Assembly (NCBI GenBank): GCA_902795875.1
Contig: CADBND010000189.1
Span: 1 to 8,132 of the forward strand
From: an uncultured Erysipelotrichaceae bacterium
Lineage (GTDB): Bacteria; Bacillota_I; Bacilli_A; Erysipelotrichales; Erysipelotrichaceae
Direction of reading: 5' to 3'
DNA length: 8,132 bases
Position 1 is the stretch's first letter. Each line of letters opens with the position of its first letter. The notes under the pieces are model-generated. The model did no database searches, had not been told where the DNA came from, and saw only the letters and a list, made by a program, of their open reading frames with translations. This document shows, in pieces, positions 1-6,013 of this stretch. Made by a program: the position numbers and the translations under genes.

Positions 1-24
1 AGAAAAGCGAGTAAAAAACTCGCT
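1..24 (-). terminator. Candidate rho-independent terminator of the operon
   Basis: On the minus strand a perfect 7-bp inverted repeat (AGCGAGT / ACTCGCT, window positions 18-24 and 6-12) encloses a T5 loop and is followed by TTTCT at the window edge. It lies 51 bases after the stop of the 45-residue peptide gene, where an operon end would be expected. The T-tract is short and cut by the window edge, and the reading frame past the peptide stop stays open through the hairpin, so continued coding is possible. Confidence 0.5.
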
Positions 25-75
25 GTCATCGGCGATGATCCATCTCTCGATGAAAACACCAGACAATTCGTTCCT

Positions 76-213
76 CTATTTCCTGAAGAATTTCTTTACC
101 AGCACGACGGCTGCGACGACCACAGCTACGATCAGCACCACCGGTAAAAAAGAAGTTGCTTCACTGATCGGATCGGGTGCGACATCCGCAAATGCATTCA
201 ACATTTTCAACAT
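76..213 (-). CDS. 45-residue single-span membrane peptide
   Basis: I do not recognise a family. The peptide has a short N-terminal segment (residues 1-22, with acidic residues D10, D14 and E18 and two prolines), one very hydrophobic Val/Ala-rich helix at about 23-39, and a basic end KKFFRK (40-45). By the positive-inside rule the C-terminus should be cytoplasmic and the N-terminus outside. The gene is supported by a good ribosome binding site (GGAGGT, 5 bases before ATG) and by its start overlapping the stop of the preceding gene in ATGTTGA, a typical coupled junction. It is the last recognisable gene of the operon. It could be a small regulatory or accessory subunit of one of the membrane proteins encoded upstream. 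That role is inference from position only. Confidence 0.65.
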   Translation of the reverse strand: MLKMLNAFADVAPDPISEATSFLPVVLIVAVVVAAVVLVKKFFRK

Positions 214-542
214 ATCAGACCTCCTATAAAAGAAACAAGATTCAGGATCAATGATAATCTTAATGCACTTTTCCCGTCTGACAGATATCTGTGAAAGTAC
301 AGGTATTCAACATAGACCACCAATATCTCCAGTATTGCCAGAAAGAAATAATAGTACGTTCCTATACCTAAATTGTACATCAAAATACGGCATACAAGAC
401 ACAATAGAGGATTGGTGATCATATTCACCAGGACGACAAGAAGCAGATCCTTTCTTCTTATTCCCAGTAAGAAAGAAACCGGAACCTCAAAAAGCAGCGT
501 CAGAAACAAAGGTTTCAGGAAATACATTATCTGTGCAAACAT
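207..542 (-). CDS. 111-residue four-helix integral membrane protein, unknown function
   Basis: The protein is almost entirely membrane-embedded. Predicted helices lie at about 8-28, 32-55, 61-82 and 92-110. Polar residues inside helices stand out: E19 with P21 in helix 1, and N40, T43, N44 and P45 in helix 2 (VNMITNPLL). From memory this Asn/Thr/Asn/Pro pattern recurs in small Firmicute membrane proteins of unknown role, but I cannot name the family. The ATG at 542 is chosen because it lies one base after the stop of the MFS gene and has GAAAGG about 8 bases upstream. A longer open frame reaching 668 would overlap the carrier gene heavily and begins with non-membrane sequence. The stop overlaps the next start (ATGTTGA). 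Its position directly after an MFS-type carrier suggests an accessory transport protein; this is inference. Confidence 0.75.
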   Translation of the reverse strand: MFAQIMYFLKPLFLTLLFEVPVSFLLGIRRKDLLLVVLVNMITNPLLCLVCRILMYNLGIGTYYYFFLAILEILVVYVEYLYFHRYLSDGKSALRLSLILNLVSFIGGLIC

Positions 543-543
543 C

Positions 544-1578
544 CTAGCACCTTTCAAACACCAGCAACAGGACCAGTGAAAGAAGCGAAGCGATCGGTCC
601 CAAAGGAACAGGTCCTGCATTGCGGACATAACCGTACAGGACAGGCAGATAGCCGATAAACAGCGCAAACGTCAATATCCCGAACGCAAACCCCGGCATC
701 CCCTTCATTTCTTTGGCAAGCAGATACAATGTGATCGGCATCGTCATATTGAAAAGAAACAGGGAAACAAGTCCCATGACCATATTCCCGGAAAAGAAAT
801 AAGTGATAAAACAAAGACTCAAAGAAAGGATGACGGTCCTTCGGATACCAAATCTTGCCGCAAAGAAGCCACCCGCACTCTTGCCCAAAGCCAGAGCGAT
901 AACGGAAACGATGATCCTCCAGTCACTGTTTTTCCAAGGAAATACTATCGCCATACCGCACAGCGAACGGATCACGACCACCAGAAAACAGATAAAGATC
1001 TTGGTCCAGATCCCATCCGACAAAGAGAAACGCAAACTGACCTTTTCTCTTTTATGAAGAAGCCATACCGCAAGACCCAAACCTATAAGCAATACTTCAA
1101 CTACAGCCAGTATCGTCCCATACAGATCACTTCCGTAGTACAACATGCCTAACGCAAGACCAAGAGCACCCGGAGCCACAAAGACACCCAGACCTCTTCC
1201 CTTGAATCCGTTGTCGTCATCTTCATTGATCGTGAGTATTCCGCCACCGGAATGAAATAACGCATTCCCAAGCCCTGTCACAAGCGGAGAAAGGAAGGCG
1301 CCGATGCATGTCAGAAAGATGCCTGCCATTGTGATCAAAGTTGCCGCAATATTTCGATCTTCATATCTTTGCGAAAGAAGATCAGCGATCATTCCGATCG
1401 GCAGCTGCAAGGCAAAAGCACAGAAGTTATACAAAAGAAAGACCTGTGGGAACTTTCCAAAGCTGTGATATAAAGAAAAAGCGCATACGAAATCAACGCC
1501 CATATGCGCAAATGAAAGTATAGAAATAAGTCTTATCGCTGATCTTTTCCGATCTATTTCGTGAATGTGATCTTCCAT
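544..1578 (-). CDS. MFS-type membrane transporter
   Basis: At 344 residues with 11-12 predicted helices it is short for the major facilitator superfamily (usually about 400). The N-half has the loop 2-3 signature (G62-M-I-A-D65 followed by R71), and the second half has its counterpart G232..G236/G237..R242.GxRR (R246, R247). The segment G104-N105-A106-L107-F108-H109 followed by G111-G113 resembles the GxxxALFHP-like stretch I associate with the fosmidomycin-resistance type of MFS exporter. An acidic loop (EDDD, 119-122) and basic loops before both halves fit a cytoplasmic N-terminus. The start overlaps the preceding DUF62 gene by 25 bases; AGGAG lies 10 bases before ATG. The substrate is unknown. 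Neighbours suggest a nucleoside- or methionine-derived compound, which is inference. It is not an ordinary ECF S component, which has about 6 helices and 180-200 residues. Confidence 0.75.
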   Translation of the reverse strand: MEDHIHEIDRKRSAIRLISILSFAHMGVDFVCAFSLYHSFGKFPQVFLLYNFCAFALQLPIGMIADLLSQRYEDRNIAATLITMAGIFLTCIGAFLSPLVTGLGNALFHSGGGILTINEDDDNGFKGRGLGVFVAPGALGLALGMLYYGSDLYGTILAVVEVLLIGLGLAVWLLHKREKVSLRFSLSDGIWTKIFICFLVVVIRSLCGMAIVFPWKNSDWRIIVSVIALALGKSAGGFFAARFGIRRTVILSLSLCFITYFFSGNMVMGLVSLFLFNMTMPITLYLLAKEMKGMPGFAFGILTFALFIGYLPVLYGYVRNAGPVPLGPIASLLSLVLLLVFERC

Positions 1579-2390
1579 TCCGATCCCACTCCTATACCGT
1601 AAGCTTTTGAAAAAGAACCCTGATTGATCGCAACAGCCATATCGTAAGCTGAATTCATATAGATCAAAGGCTCATTGATCGCCACATCCGCGAACGACTT
1701 GCCATAGTTGATGCGATTGGAATAAACCTTCAGATCCTTATGATAGATCTCCACCAGGATATCATCCCCGATATCGAAACCGCAGGCTTTGAAATCCTCA
1801 TAAGGGATGGAAGTCCATAAAGAACCAAAACGCACATCCAGGATATCGATCTGGCCCATGATGCCATTCTCGATCTTCTTACATCCATAGAGTTCAAGCT
1901 TGACGATCGCATCCTTGTCCATCAAAGGACCGACCTCCTCAAAACGGATCGTCTCCGAAGCCAGTCTCGCCCCGGTATAGGCGTAGACATCCCTGCCATG
2001 AAAGGTATAGGAGAGTTCGGAATTCTTGAGACGGTTTCTCTTTTCTTCGATCAGGCGGACTTCTTCGATCCCCACAAAACGGTCGATATGTGTCAATGTG
2101 CCATTGTCCGGCGTCACGATATACATGTCGTTTTTCGTATGGGCGACGATCGAACGGCGGTCGCTCCCCACGCCGGGATCGACCACAGAGACAAAGACCG
2201 TACCGGCAGGCCAGTAATTGATCGCCTGATAGAGACGATAGGAAGCATCGAAGATGTTGTAGGGCGGGATATTGTGCGTGAGGTGGCGGATATTGATATT
2301 CCTGTCGACACAGAAAGACACGCCTTCCATCGCTGCGATCGCTCCGTCATCGAGACCGAAATCCGTCTGAAAAACCAGCAGTTTATTCAT
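1554..2390 (-). CDS. SAM hydroxide adenosyltransferase family protein (DUF62/COG1912), copy 2
   Basis: The 278-residue product matches the family that hydrolyses S-adenosylmethionine to adenosine and methionine; fluorinase and chlorinase are relatives. Visible motifs are TDFG (9-12), VVDPGVG with D71, then R78, TPDNGTLT (93-100) and FHGRD with H131. D71, R78 and H131 correspond to the Asp-Arg-His set described as catalytic in archaeal SAM hydrolases. The C-terminal domain reads D185-V-R-F-G-S190 and W-T-S194, where the family normally has FGN and TNI, so two conserved Asn are Ser here; N246-S and N256-Q-G-S are kept. No fluorinase-type insertion is seen around residue 90-110. The ATG at 2390 is chosen over an upstream in-frame ATG because it gives the family N-terminus, overlaps the upstream stop by 8 bases and has AAGGTGG about 9 bases before it. 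Probably cytoplasmic. Confidence 0.88.
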   Translation of the reverse strand: MNKLLVFQTDFGLDDGAIAAMEGVSFCVDRNINIRHLTHNIPPYNIFDASYRLYQAINYWPAGTVFVSVVDPGVGSDRRSIVAHTKNDMYIVTPDNGTLTHIDRFVGIEEVRLIEEKRNRLKNSELSYTFHGRDVYAYTGARLASETIRFEEVGPLMDKDAIVKLELYGCKKIENGIMGQIDILDVRFGSLWTSIPYEDFKACGFDIGDDILVEIYHKDLKVYSNRINYGKSFADVAINEPLIYMNSAYDMAVAINQGSFSKAYGIGVGSEWKITFTK

Positions 2391-3228
2391 GATGGAACAC
2401 CACCTTATAATCCTGGCCATAGCCAAGATCATAGTCCTGGCAAAGATTGCCTACGACCTCAGCCAAGCCCATCTTGTTTATCTCGTTGTTGTAGATCATC
2501 ACGCTGTGATCTTCTGCCTTTCCGAATGAATCGAAATAAGGAATGCGCTCATCGAATACGAGCTCTCCTTTTTTATAGATGCAGGTACGTATCCGATCGC
2601 CTGTCTTGAATCCTGCATCAAGAAAATCCGTAAACGTGATATTGGTCCAAAGATTGCCGAAATTGGGATCGTTGATCTCAAACATCCCCTCGATCCGATC
2701 TTCATAGATCACTGGTTCTGCGATCTCATGTCTTATGATCTCAGACAACGGATAGACAGGACCGACCTCTTCATAGGTGATAATACCGGAAGAAAGACGG
2801 GCAGCGCAGTATCCGAAAAGATCTCTTCCATGGAATATGGAAACAGCGCCGTTGTCGACTCTGTGCAGACGGTTGATACGCTCATCGATCGACCTCACCT
2901 CTTCGATCCCGAAATAGTGATCCACATGCGTCAAAGAACCGTTGTCCGGCGTCACGATATAATAGCCGTTTTTCGTTTTCGCAACACAGGCTCTTCGGGA
3001 AGTACCGACACCGGGATCCACCACGGAAACAAAGATCGTCCCCTTCGGCCAGAAATCGATGTACTGATACAGGCGATAGGAAGCTGACCAGGTATCGTAT
3101 TGGGGAAGTTCATGCGTTGCCGTAATGATCTCGATATCGCTGTCCACGGACTTGACCACGCCATACATGGCAGCCACAGCGCCTTCTTTATAAGTAAAAT
3201 CAGTCTGAAATACCAGCATCTTTTTCAT
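2383..3228 (-). CDS. SAM hydroxide adenosyltransferase family protein (DUF62/COG1912), copy 1
   Basis: This 281-residue protein is a clear paralogue of the next gene and collinear with it over its whole length. It carries VVDPGVG (D71) with R78, TPDNGSLT (93-100) and FHGRD (H133), which preserve the Asp-Arg-His set attributed to SAM hydrolysis. The C-domain keeps D187-P-N-F-G-N192 and W-T-N196. It departs from the family elsewhere: the N-terminal TDFG is TDFT (9-12), and the C-terminal NSxG and NQGS-type stretches are replaced by NNEIN (247-251) and VVGNLCQ (258-264). The expected reaction is SAM plus water giving adenosine and methionine; actual activity is inferred. The start is 9 bases after the ecfT stop, with GAGGTGG straddling that stop as ribosome binding site. 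Placement directly behind ECF genes suggests that it acts on, or in connection with, the transported molecule. Confidence 0.88.
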   Translation of the reverse strand: MKKMLVFQTDFTYKEGAVAAMYGVVKSVDSDIEIITATHELPQYDTWSASYRLYQYIDFWPKGTIFVSVVDPGVGTSRRACVAKTKNGYYIVTPDNGSLTHVDHYFGIEEVRSIDERINRLHRVDNGAVSIFHGRDLFGYCAARLSSGIITYEEVGPVYPLSEIIRHEIAEPVIYEDRIEGMFEINDPNFGNLWTNITFTDFLDAGFKTGDRIRTCIYKKGELVFDERIPYFDSFGKAEDHSVMIYNNEINKMGLAEVVGNLCQDYDLGYGQDYKVVFHHE

Positions 3229-3237
3229 AGGACCACC

Positions 3238-4068
3238 TCACAAAAACGGATTGAACAGATTGTTGCCACCCTGATTGGTTATGATCAGCCCGACAACAAA
3301 GATCACGACACATAATCCAATGACCGAATAATCAGCCACCGTCATCTTCTTACGCATGTACCAGGTACGCTTTTTATGCTTGCCGAAGCTGCGCAACTGC
3401 ATCGAATTGGAAATATCATCGATCCTGTTGAGACTGGTCAATACCAGAGGAAGCAGGATCTTGGCAGAATTCTTCAGTCTCTCAAAGAAAGGCACATCTT
3501 TGCCCAGAGCGATCCCTCTGGCCTCCTGGGACTGAGCGATCTCCCTGTAATCCTTCTGGATATCGGGAATGTAACGCAAAGCCAAAGATACCGAATAAGA
3601 GATCTTATAAGGAATACCCAATGAAGAAAGCGAAGAAGCGAACTCACTGGGATTTGTCGTCGAAACAAACAGGATGGCAATCGGGAAGCCGATGACATAC
3701 TTGAGTGAAACATTGAACTGATAGAAAAGCTGTTCCAAAGTCATATCGTATTTTCCTGCGATATGGAAAAGGACTGTCCTGGAACCGTAAAGATCAGGAC
3801 CGTAATTGGGATTGAACAGAAAAAGCAAGATCGCATTCATGATCAGAAACACGATCAGGAATGTGGACATGACGCGGATCTCAGAAAGCTTTATCTTGCT
3901 CAACGAAAAACCCAGAAATGACATCATCAACAGGAACAGCAGCACTCTCGTATCGAAAGAAAGACCGCACAGGAAAGAGAAACTCAGAAAGATGATGAGT
4001 TTGGTCGTACCAGAAAGATCGTGGATAAAGCTCTTCCGTGGAATATAGTTGAGTACCTTAATGGCCAT
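3238..4068 (-). CDS. ecfT: ECF transporter transmembrane subunit EcfT
   Basis: EcfT is the membrane scaffold that couples ATP hydrolysis by the EcfA domains to toppling of a substrate-binding S component. The 276-residue product has hydrophobic segments at about 22-36, 41-57, 66-86, 119-139 and 244-264, and between them a long amphipathic cytoplasmic region (about 160-243) with the coupling motif A183-R184-G185 in QEARGIALG. The second coupling motif, usually ARG or LRG, reads L225-R226-S227 within QLRSFGKHKKRTW, so its Gly is Ser. The ATG at 4068 is chosen over one at 4125 because AGGAG stands 7 bases upstream and MAIKVLNYIPRKS is a normal EcfT opening. It overlaps the EcfA gene by 11 bases, consistent with coupled synthesis of partners. 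Confidence 0.92.
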   Translation of the reverse strand: MAIKVLNYIPRKSFIHDLSGTTKLIIFLSFSFLCGLSFDTRVLLFLLMMSFLGFSLSKIKLSEIRVMSTFLIVFLIMNAILLFLFNPNYGPDLYGSRTVLFHIAGKYDMTLEQLFYQFNVSLKYVIGFPIAILFVSTTNPSEFASSLSSLGIPYKISYSVSLALRYIPDIQKDYREIAQSQEARGIALGKDVPFFERLKNSAKILLPLVLTSLNRIDDISNSMQLRSFGKHKKRTWYMRKKMTVADYSVIGLCVVIFVVGLIITNQGGNNLFNPFL

Positions 4069-5770
4069 CGTCCCTCTCCTTTCTGTCTTGTTCGATGAAG
4101 CAGTCGACGAAATCGACCGGATCATCCAATCCGATATCCGTCGCGACCTTAAACAAAGAAGTCTCTTTCAAAGAAGCCCTCTTTGTCAGGTCGAAGTCGC
4201 ACAATACTGCGGAACTTGAATCATCCGCAATGATCTTTCCATCCGTAAAGACGATGGAACGATCCGTATATTCCAGCATCAGATGCATATCGTGGGTGAT
4301 CAGAACGATCGTCTTTCCTTCCTTATTCAGTTCTTTCAGGAATTCCATGATCTCGGTATAATGACGCAAGTCCTGACCGGCAGTCGGTTCATCAAGAATG
4401 ATGATCTGCGGGCCCATGACCAGGATCGAAGCGATCGTCACTCTCTTCTTCTGACCGAAACTCAAAGCGGAGATCGGCCAGTTACGGAACTCATAAAGAC
4501 CGCATATCTTCAAAGTCTCATAGACCTTCTCTTTGATCTGTTCTTCACTCAAACCGCTGCCCCGTATTCCCAAAGCGACCTCATCAAAGATCATCGCCTG
4601 CGAGATCATCTGGTTCGGGTTCTGCATAACATAACCGATATGGGAAGCACGGCTCCGTATGGAAGTATCCGTGATGTCCTTCCCCTCAAAAATGATCTTT
4701 CCTTTCTGTGCCCTCTCAAAACCGCAGATCACCTTGGACATGGTGGATTTGCCGGCACCGTTCTTTCCGACGATCGCCAGCATTTCCCCTCTTCTGATCC
4801 GGAACGAGACATCAAAAAGGATCTGTTCGCTCTCCTCATAGGAAAAGTCCACATTCTCCACTTCCAGGATATATTCGTTTTCGTTTACTCTCACAGGCTT
4901 CTCTTGCCTGTCATACCATTCTCTTATCTTCTTTTTATCGTCTTCCTTCAGGCTGAGCTCTTTGATATTATCGATCCCTTCAACATCATTGACATCGACA
5001 CCCGCATATTTCAGAAGCGTCAGATAGAGCGGTTCCCGGATACCGTATTCACTCAAAAGATCGGAACGTAAAAGATCCTGCGGTCTGCTGTCGGAAACGA
5101 TCCTTCCGTCATCCATCAGAATGATGCGGTCGACTTTCTCCCACAATACATCCTCGATCCTGTGTTCGATGATGATGACAGTCGTATCTGTCTGTTTCTT
5201 GATCAGATCGATCAGTTCGATCGCCGTCTTGCCGGTAGCCGGATCAAGGTTTGCCAGTGGCTCATCAAACAGTAAGATCTTCACATCGTCAACGATGACA
5301 CCGGCCATGGAAACTCTCTGCTTCTGACCACCCGAAAGATCATATGGCGCATTCTTCATGCGTTTTTCGATATCGACTTTTCTGGCCGCCTCCAGGATCT
5401 GTTCATCCATCTTCTCTTTGACAACACAGTCGTTCTCCAAAGCGAAAGCGATATCTTCGGCGACCGTGAGACCGACGAACTGTCCGTCCGGATCCTGTAA
5501 GACCGTGCCCACTCTGGTCGAAAGCTCAAAGATCGAAGAATCCTTTGTCTTGATCCCATCGACAGTTAATTCCCCCTCCATCTTTCCATTCAAAGAAAAA
5601 GGGATCAGTCCGTTGATGCAGTTACCAAGCGTGCTCTTGCCTGAACCGGAAGCGCCGCAGATCAGGATCTTCTCGCCCGGATAGATATCCAGATCGATGT
5701 GCTTTAAAGTTGGCTGTTTCTGCGCGTTATATTGAAATGAAAAATCCTTGAAAGAAATGATCGGTTCCAT
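4058..5770 (-). CDS. Fused double ATP-binding subunit of an ECF transporter (EcfA1-EcfA2 type)
   Basis: Two ABC ATPase domains are joined in one 570-residue chain, the format also seen in YkoD-like ECF proteins. Domain 1 (about 4-235) has Walker A GASGSGKST (39-47), Q-loop Q92, signature LSGGQ (145-149), Walker B with D169-E170 and H-loop H203. Domain 2 (about 302-520) has Walker A GKNGAGKST (335-343), Q-loop Q383, signature LSFGQ (436-440), Walker B D460-E461 and H-loop H493. Both sites keep the catalytic Glu and His, so both look competent. A linker (about 240-300) separates the domains, and an extra tail of about 50 residues (520-570) follows domain 2. The ATG at 5770 is fixed by the standard opening (IISFKDFSFQY). 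It has only AAGG one base before the ATG, too close for a normal ribosome binding site, and TATAAT eight bases upstream. It is the first large gene of the operon. Confidence 0.95.
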   Translation of the reverse strand: MEPIISFKDFSFQYNAQKQPTLKHIDLDIYPGEKILICGASGSGKSTLGNCINGLIPFSLNGKMEGELTVDGIKTKDSSIFELSTRVGTVLQDPDGQFVGLTVAEDIAFALENDCVVKEKMDEQILEAARKVDIEKRMKNAPYDLSGGQKQRVSMAGVIVDDVKILLFDEPLANLDPATGKTAIELIDLIKKQTDTTVIIIEHRIEDVLWEKVDRIILMDDGRIVSDSRPQDLLRSDLLSEYGIREPLYLTLLKYAGVDVNDVEGIDNIKELSLKEDDKKKIREWYDRQEKPVRVNENEYILEVENVDFSYEESEQILFDVSFRIRRGEMLAIVGKNGAGKSTMSKVICGFERAQKGKIIFEGKDITDTSIRSRASHIGYVMQNPNQMISQAMIFDEVALGIRGSGLSEEQIKEKVYETLKICGLYEFRNWPISALSFGQKKRVTIASILVMGPQIIILDEPTAGQDLRHYTEIMEFLKELNKEGKTIVLITHDMHLMLEYTDRSIVFTDGKIIADDSSSAVLCDFDLTKRASLKETSLFKVATDIGLDDPVDFVDCFIEQDRKERDDGH

Positions 5771-5773
5771 ACC

Positions 5774-5830
5774 TTAAATTATACAATATGCCATTCTATC
5801 CAAACCAATTATCGGAAAATACGATTTCAT
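5774..5830 (-). CDS. Possible 18-codon leader ORF in front of the ECF operon
   Basis: This ORF begins immediately after the stop of the 23-codon ORF (TAG then ATG with no gap) and ends three bases before the ECF ATPase start. It has no ribosome binding site of its own. If translated, it would deliver ribosomes to the poorly served ATPase start by coupling. The stretch is AT-rich and short, the composition is unremarkable, and the TATAAT box lies inside it, so it may be chance. Confidence 0.15.
   Translation of the reverse strand: MKSYFPIIGLDRMAYCII
5778..5783 (-). promoter_or_regulatory. Candidate -10 box for the ECF operon
   Basis: A perfect TATAAT on the minus strand ends seven bases before the ATG of the fused ATPase. 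The usual -10 to start distance places transcription start on or within two bases of that ATG, so a transcript from here would be leaderless or nearly so. No good -35 is present at 17 bases (GGTTTG). The match may be fortuitous in an AT-rich stretch. Confidence 0.4.
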
Positions 5831-5902
5831 CTAATTTTCACATGATTTCACGATTACTTCACAATTGCCTGTTATTATTACATTGTAAAATAATTTTTTC
5901 AT
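5831..5902 (-). CDS. Possible 23-codon leader ORF with a strong ribosome binding site
   Basis: On the minus strand, AGGAG (5909-5913) stands 6 bases before an ATG that opens a 23-residue frame (MKKLFYNVIITGNCEVIVKS and three more residues). The ribosome binding site is better than that of the ECF ATPase gene downstream. The ORF is directly abutted by a second short ORF that runs up to the ATPase start. It has no run of one amino acid that would suggest a classic attenuator peptide. I see no convincing promoter upstream. Confidence 0.25.
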   Translation of the reverse strand: MKKLFYNVIITGNCEVIVKSCEN

Positions 5903-5980
5903 TTAATTCTCCTGGGACCGAAAGTCTCCAATACCTTGATTTGGATTAAGAAGTATCGCAAGATGCTTCTTTTTCTTTCT
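5898..5980 (+). ncRNA. Speculative short plus-strand RNA ending at the orphan terminator
   Basis: A weak promoter (TTGCCT at 5865-5870, 15-base spacer, TAAAAT at 5886-5891) could start a transcript of roughly 80 bases that ends at the terminator hairpin. The transcript would contain a small stem (TGGGAC, loop CGAAA, GTC-T-CCA at 5913-5930) and a TTCTCCT stretch complementary to the AGGAG of the opposite-strand leader ORF. I could not match it to any riboswitch or small-RNA family I know. Confidence 0.2.
5948..5980 (+). terminator. Strong rho-independent terminator with no gene in front of it
   Basis: The nine-base arms AGAAGTATC (5949-5957) and GATGCTTCT (5962-5970) pair fully with one G-T pair around a GCAA tetraloop. 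An A-T pair (5948/5971) extends the stem, and a T-rich run TTTCTTTCT follows. The orientation is plus, because the minus-strand side has no T-tract. No plus-strand gene precedes it in the window, and the promoter of the next plus-strand gene lies downstream of it. Confidence 0.75.
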
Positions 5981-6013
5981 ATCCGGACAAAATGCCAAGA
6001 TATAAGTACAGAC

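Noticed and set aside
35..229. Plus-strand open frame of 64 codons
   Set aside because: Its Thr/Ala-rich translation is the antisense of the Val/Ala helix of the 45-residue peptide, and it has no ribosome binding site; the minus strand has a strong one.
543..668. N-terminal extension of the four-helix protein to an ATG at 668
   Set aside because: The extension overlaps the end of the MFS gene and is non-membrane sequence; the ATG at 542 has a ribosome binding site and normal operon spacing.
1998..2609. Plus-strand open frame of 203 codons
   Set aside because: It is antisense to the two DUF62 genes, which carry clear family motifs; its own translation is rich in Arg, His and Asp with no recognisable fold.
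1554..3228. Fluorinase or chlorinase identity for the DUF62 proteins
   Set aside because: No fluorinase-type insertion is visible around residues 90-110 and the Asp-Arg-His set fits SAM hydrolases; nothing in the neighbourhood points to organohalogen synthesis.
4283..5071. Plus-strand open frame of 262 codons
   Set aside because: It lies wholly inside the fused ECF ATPase gene on the other strand, has no domain-like sequence and no ribosome binding site of note; it is a shadow of the real gene.
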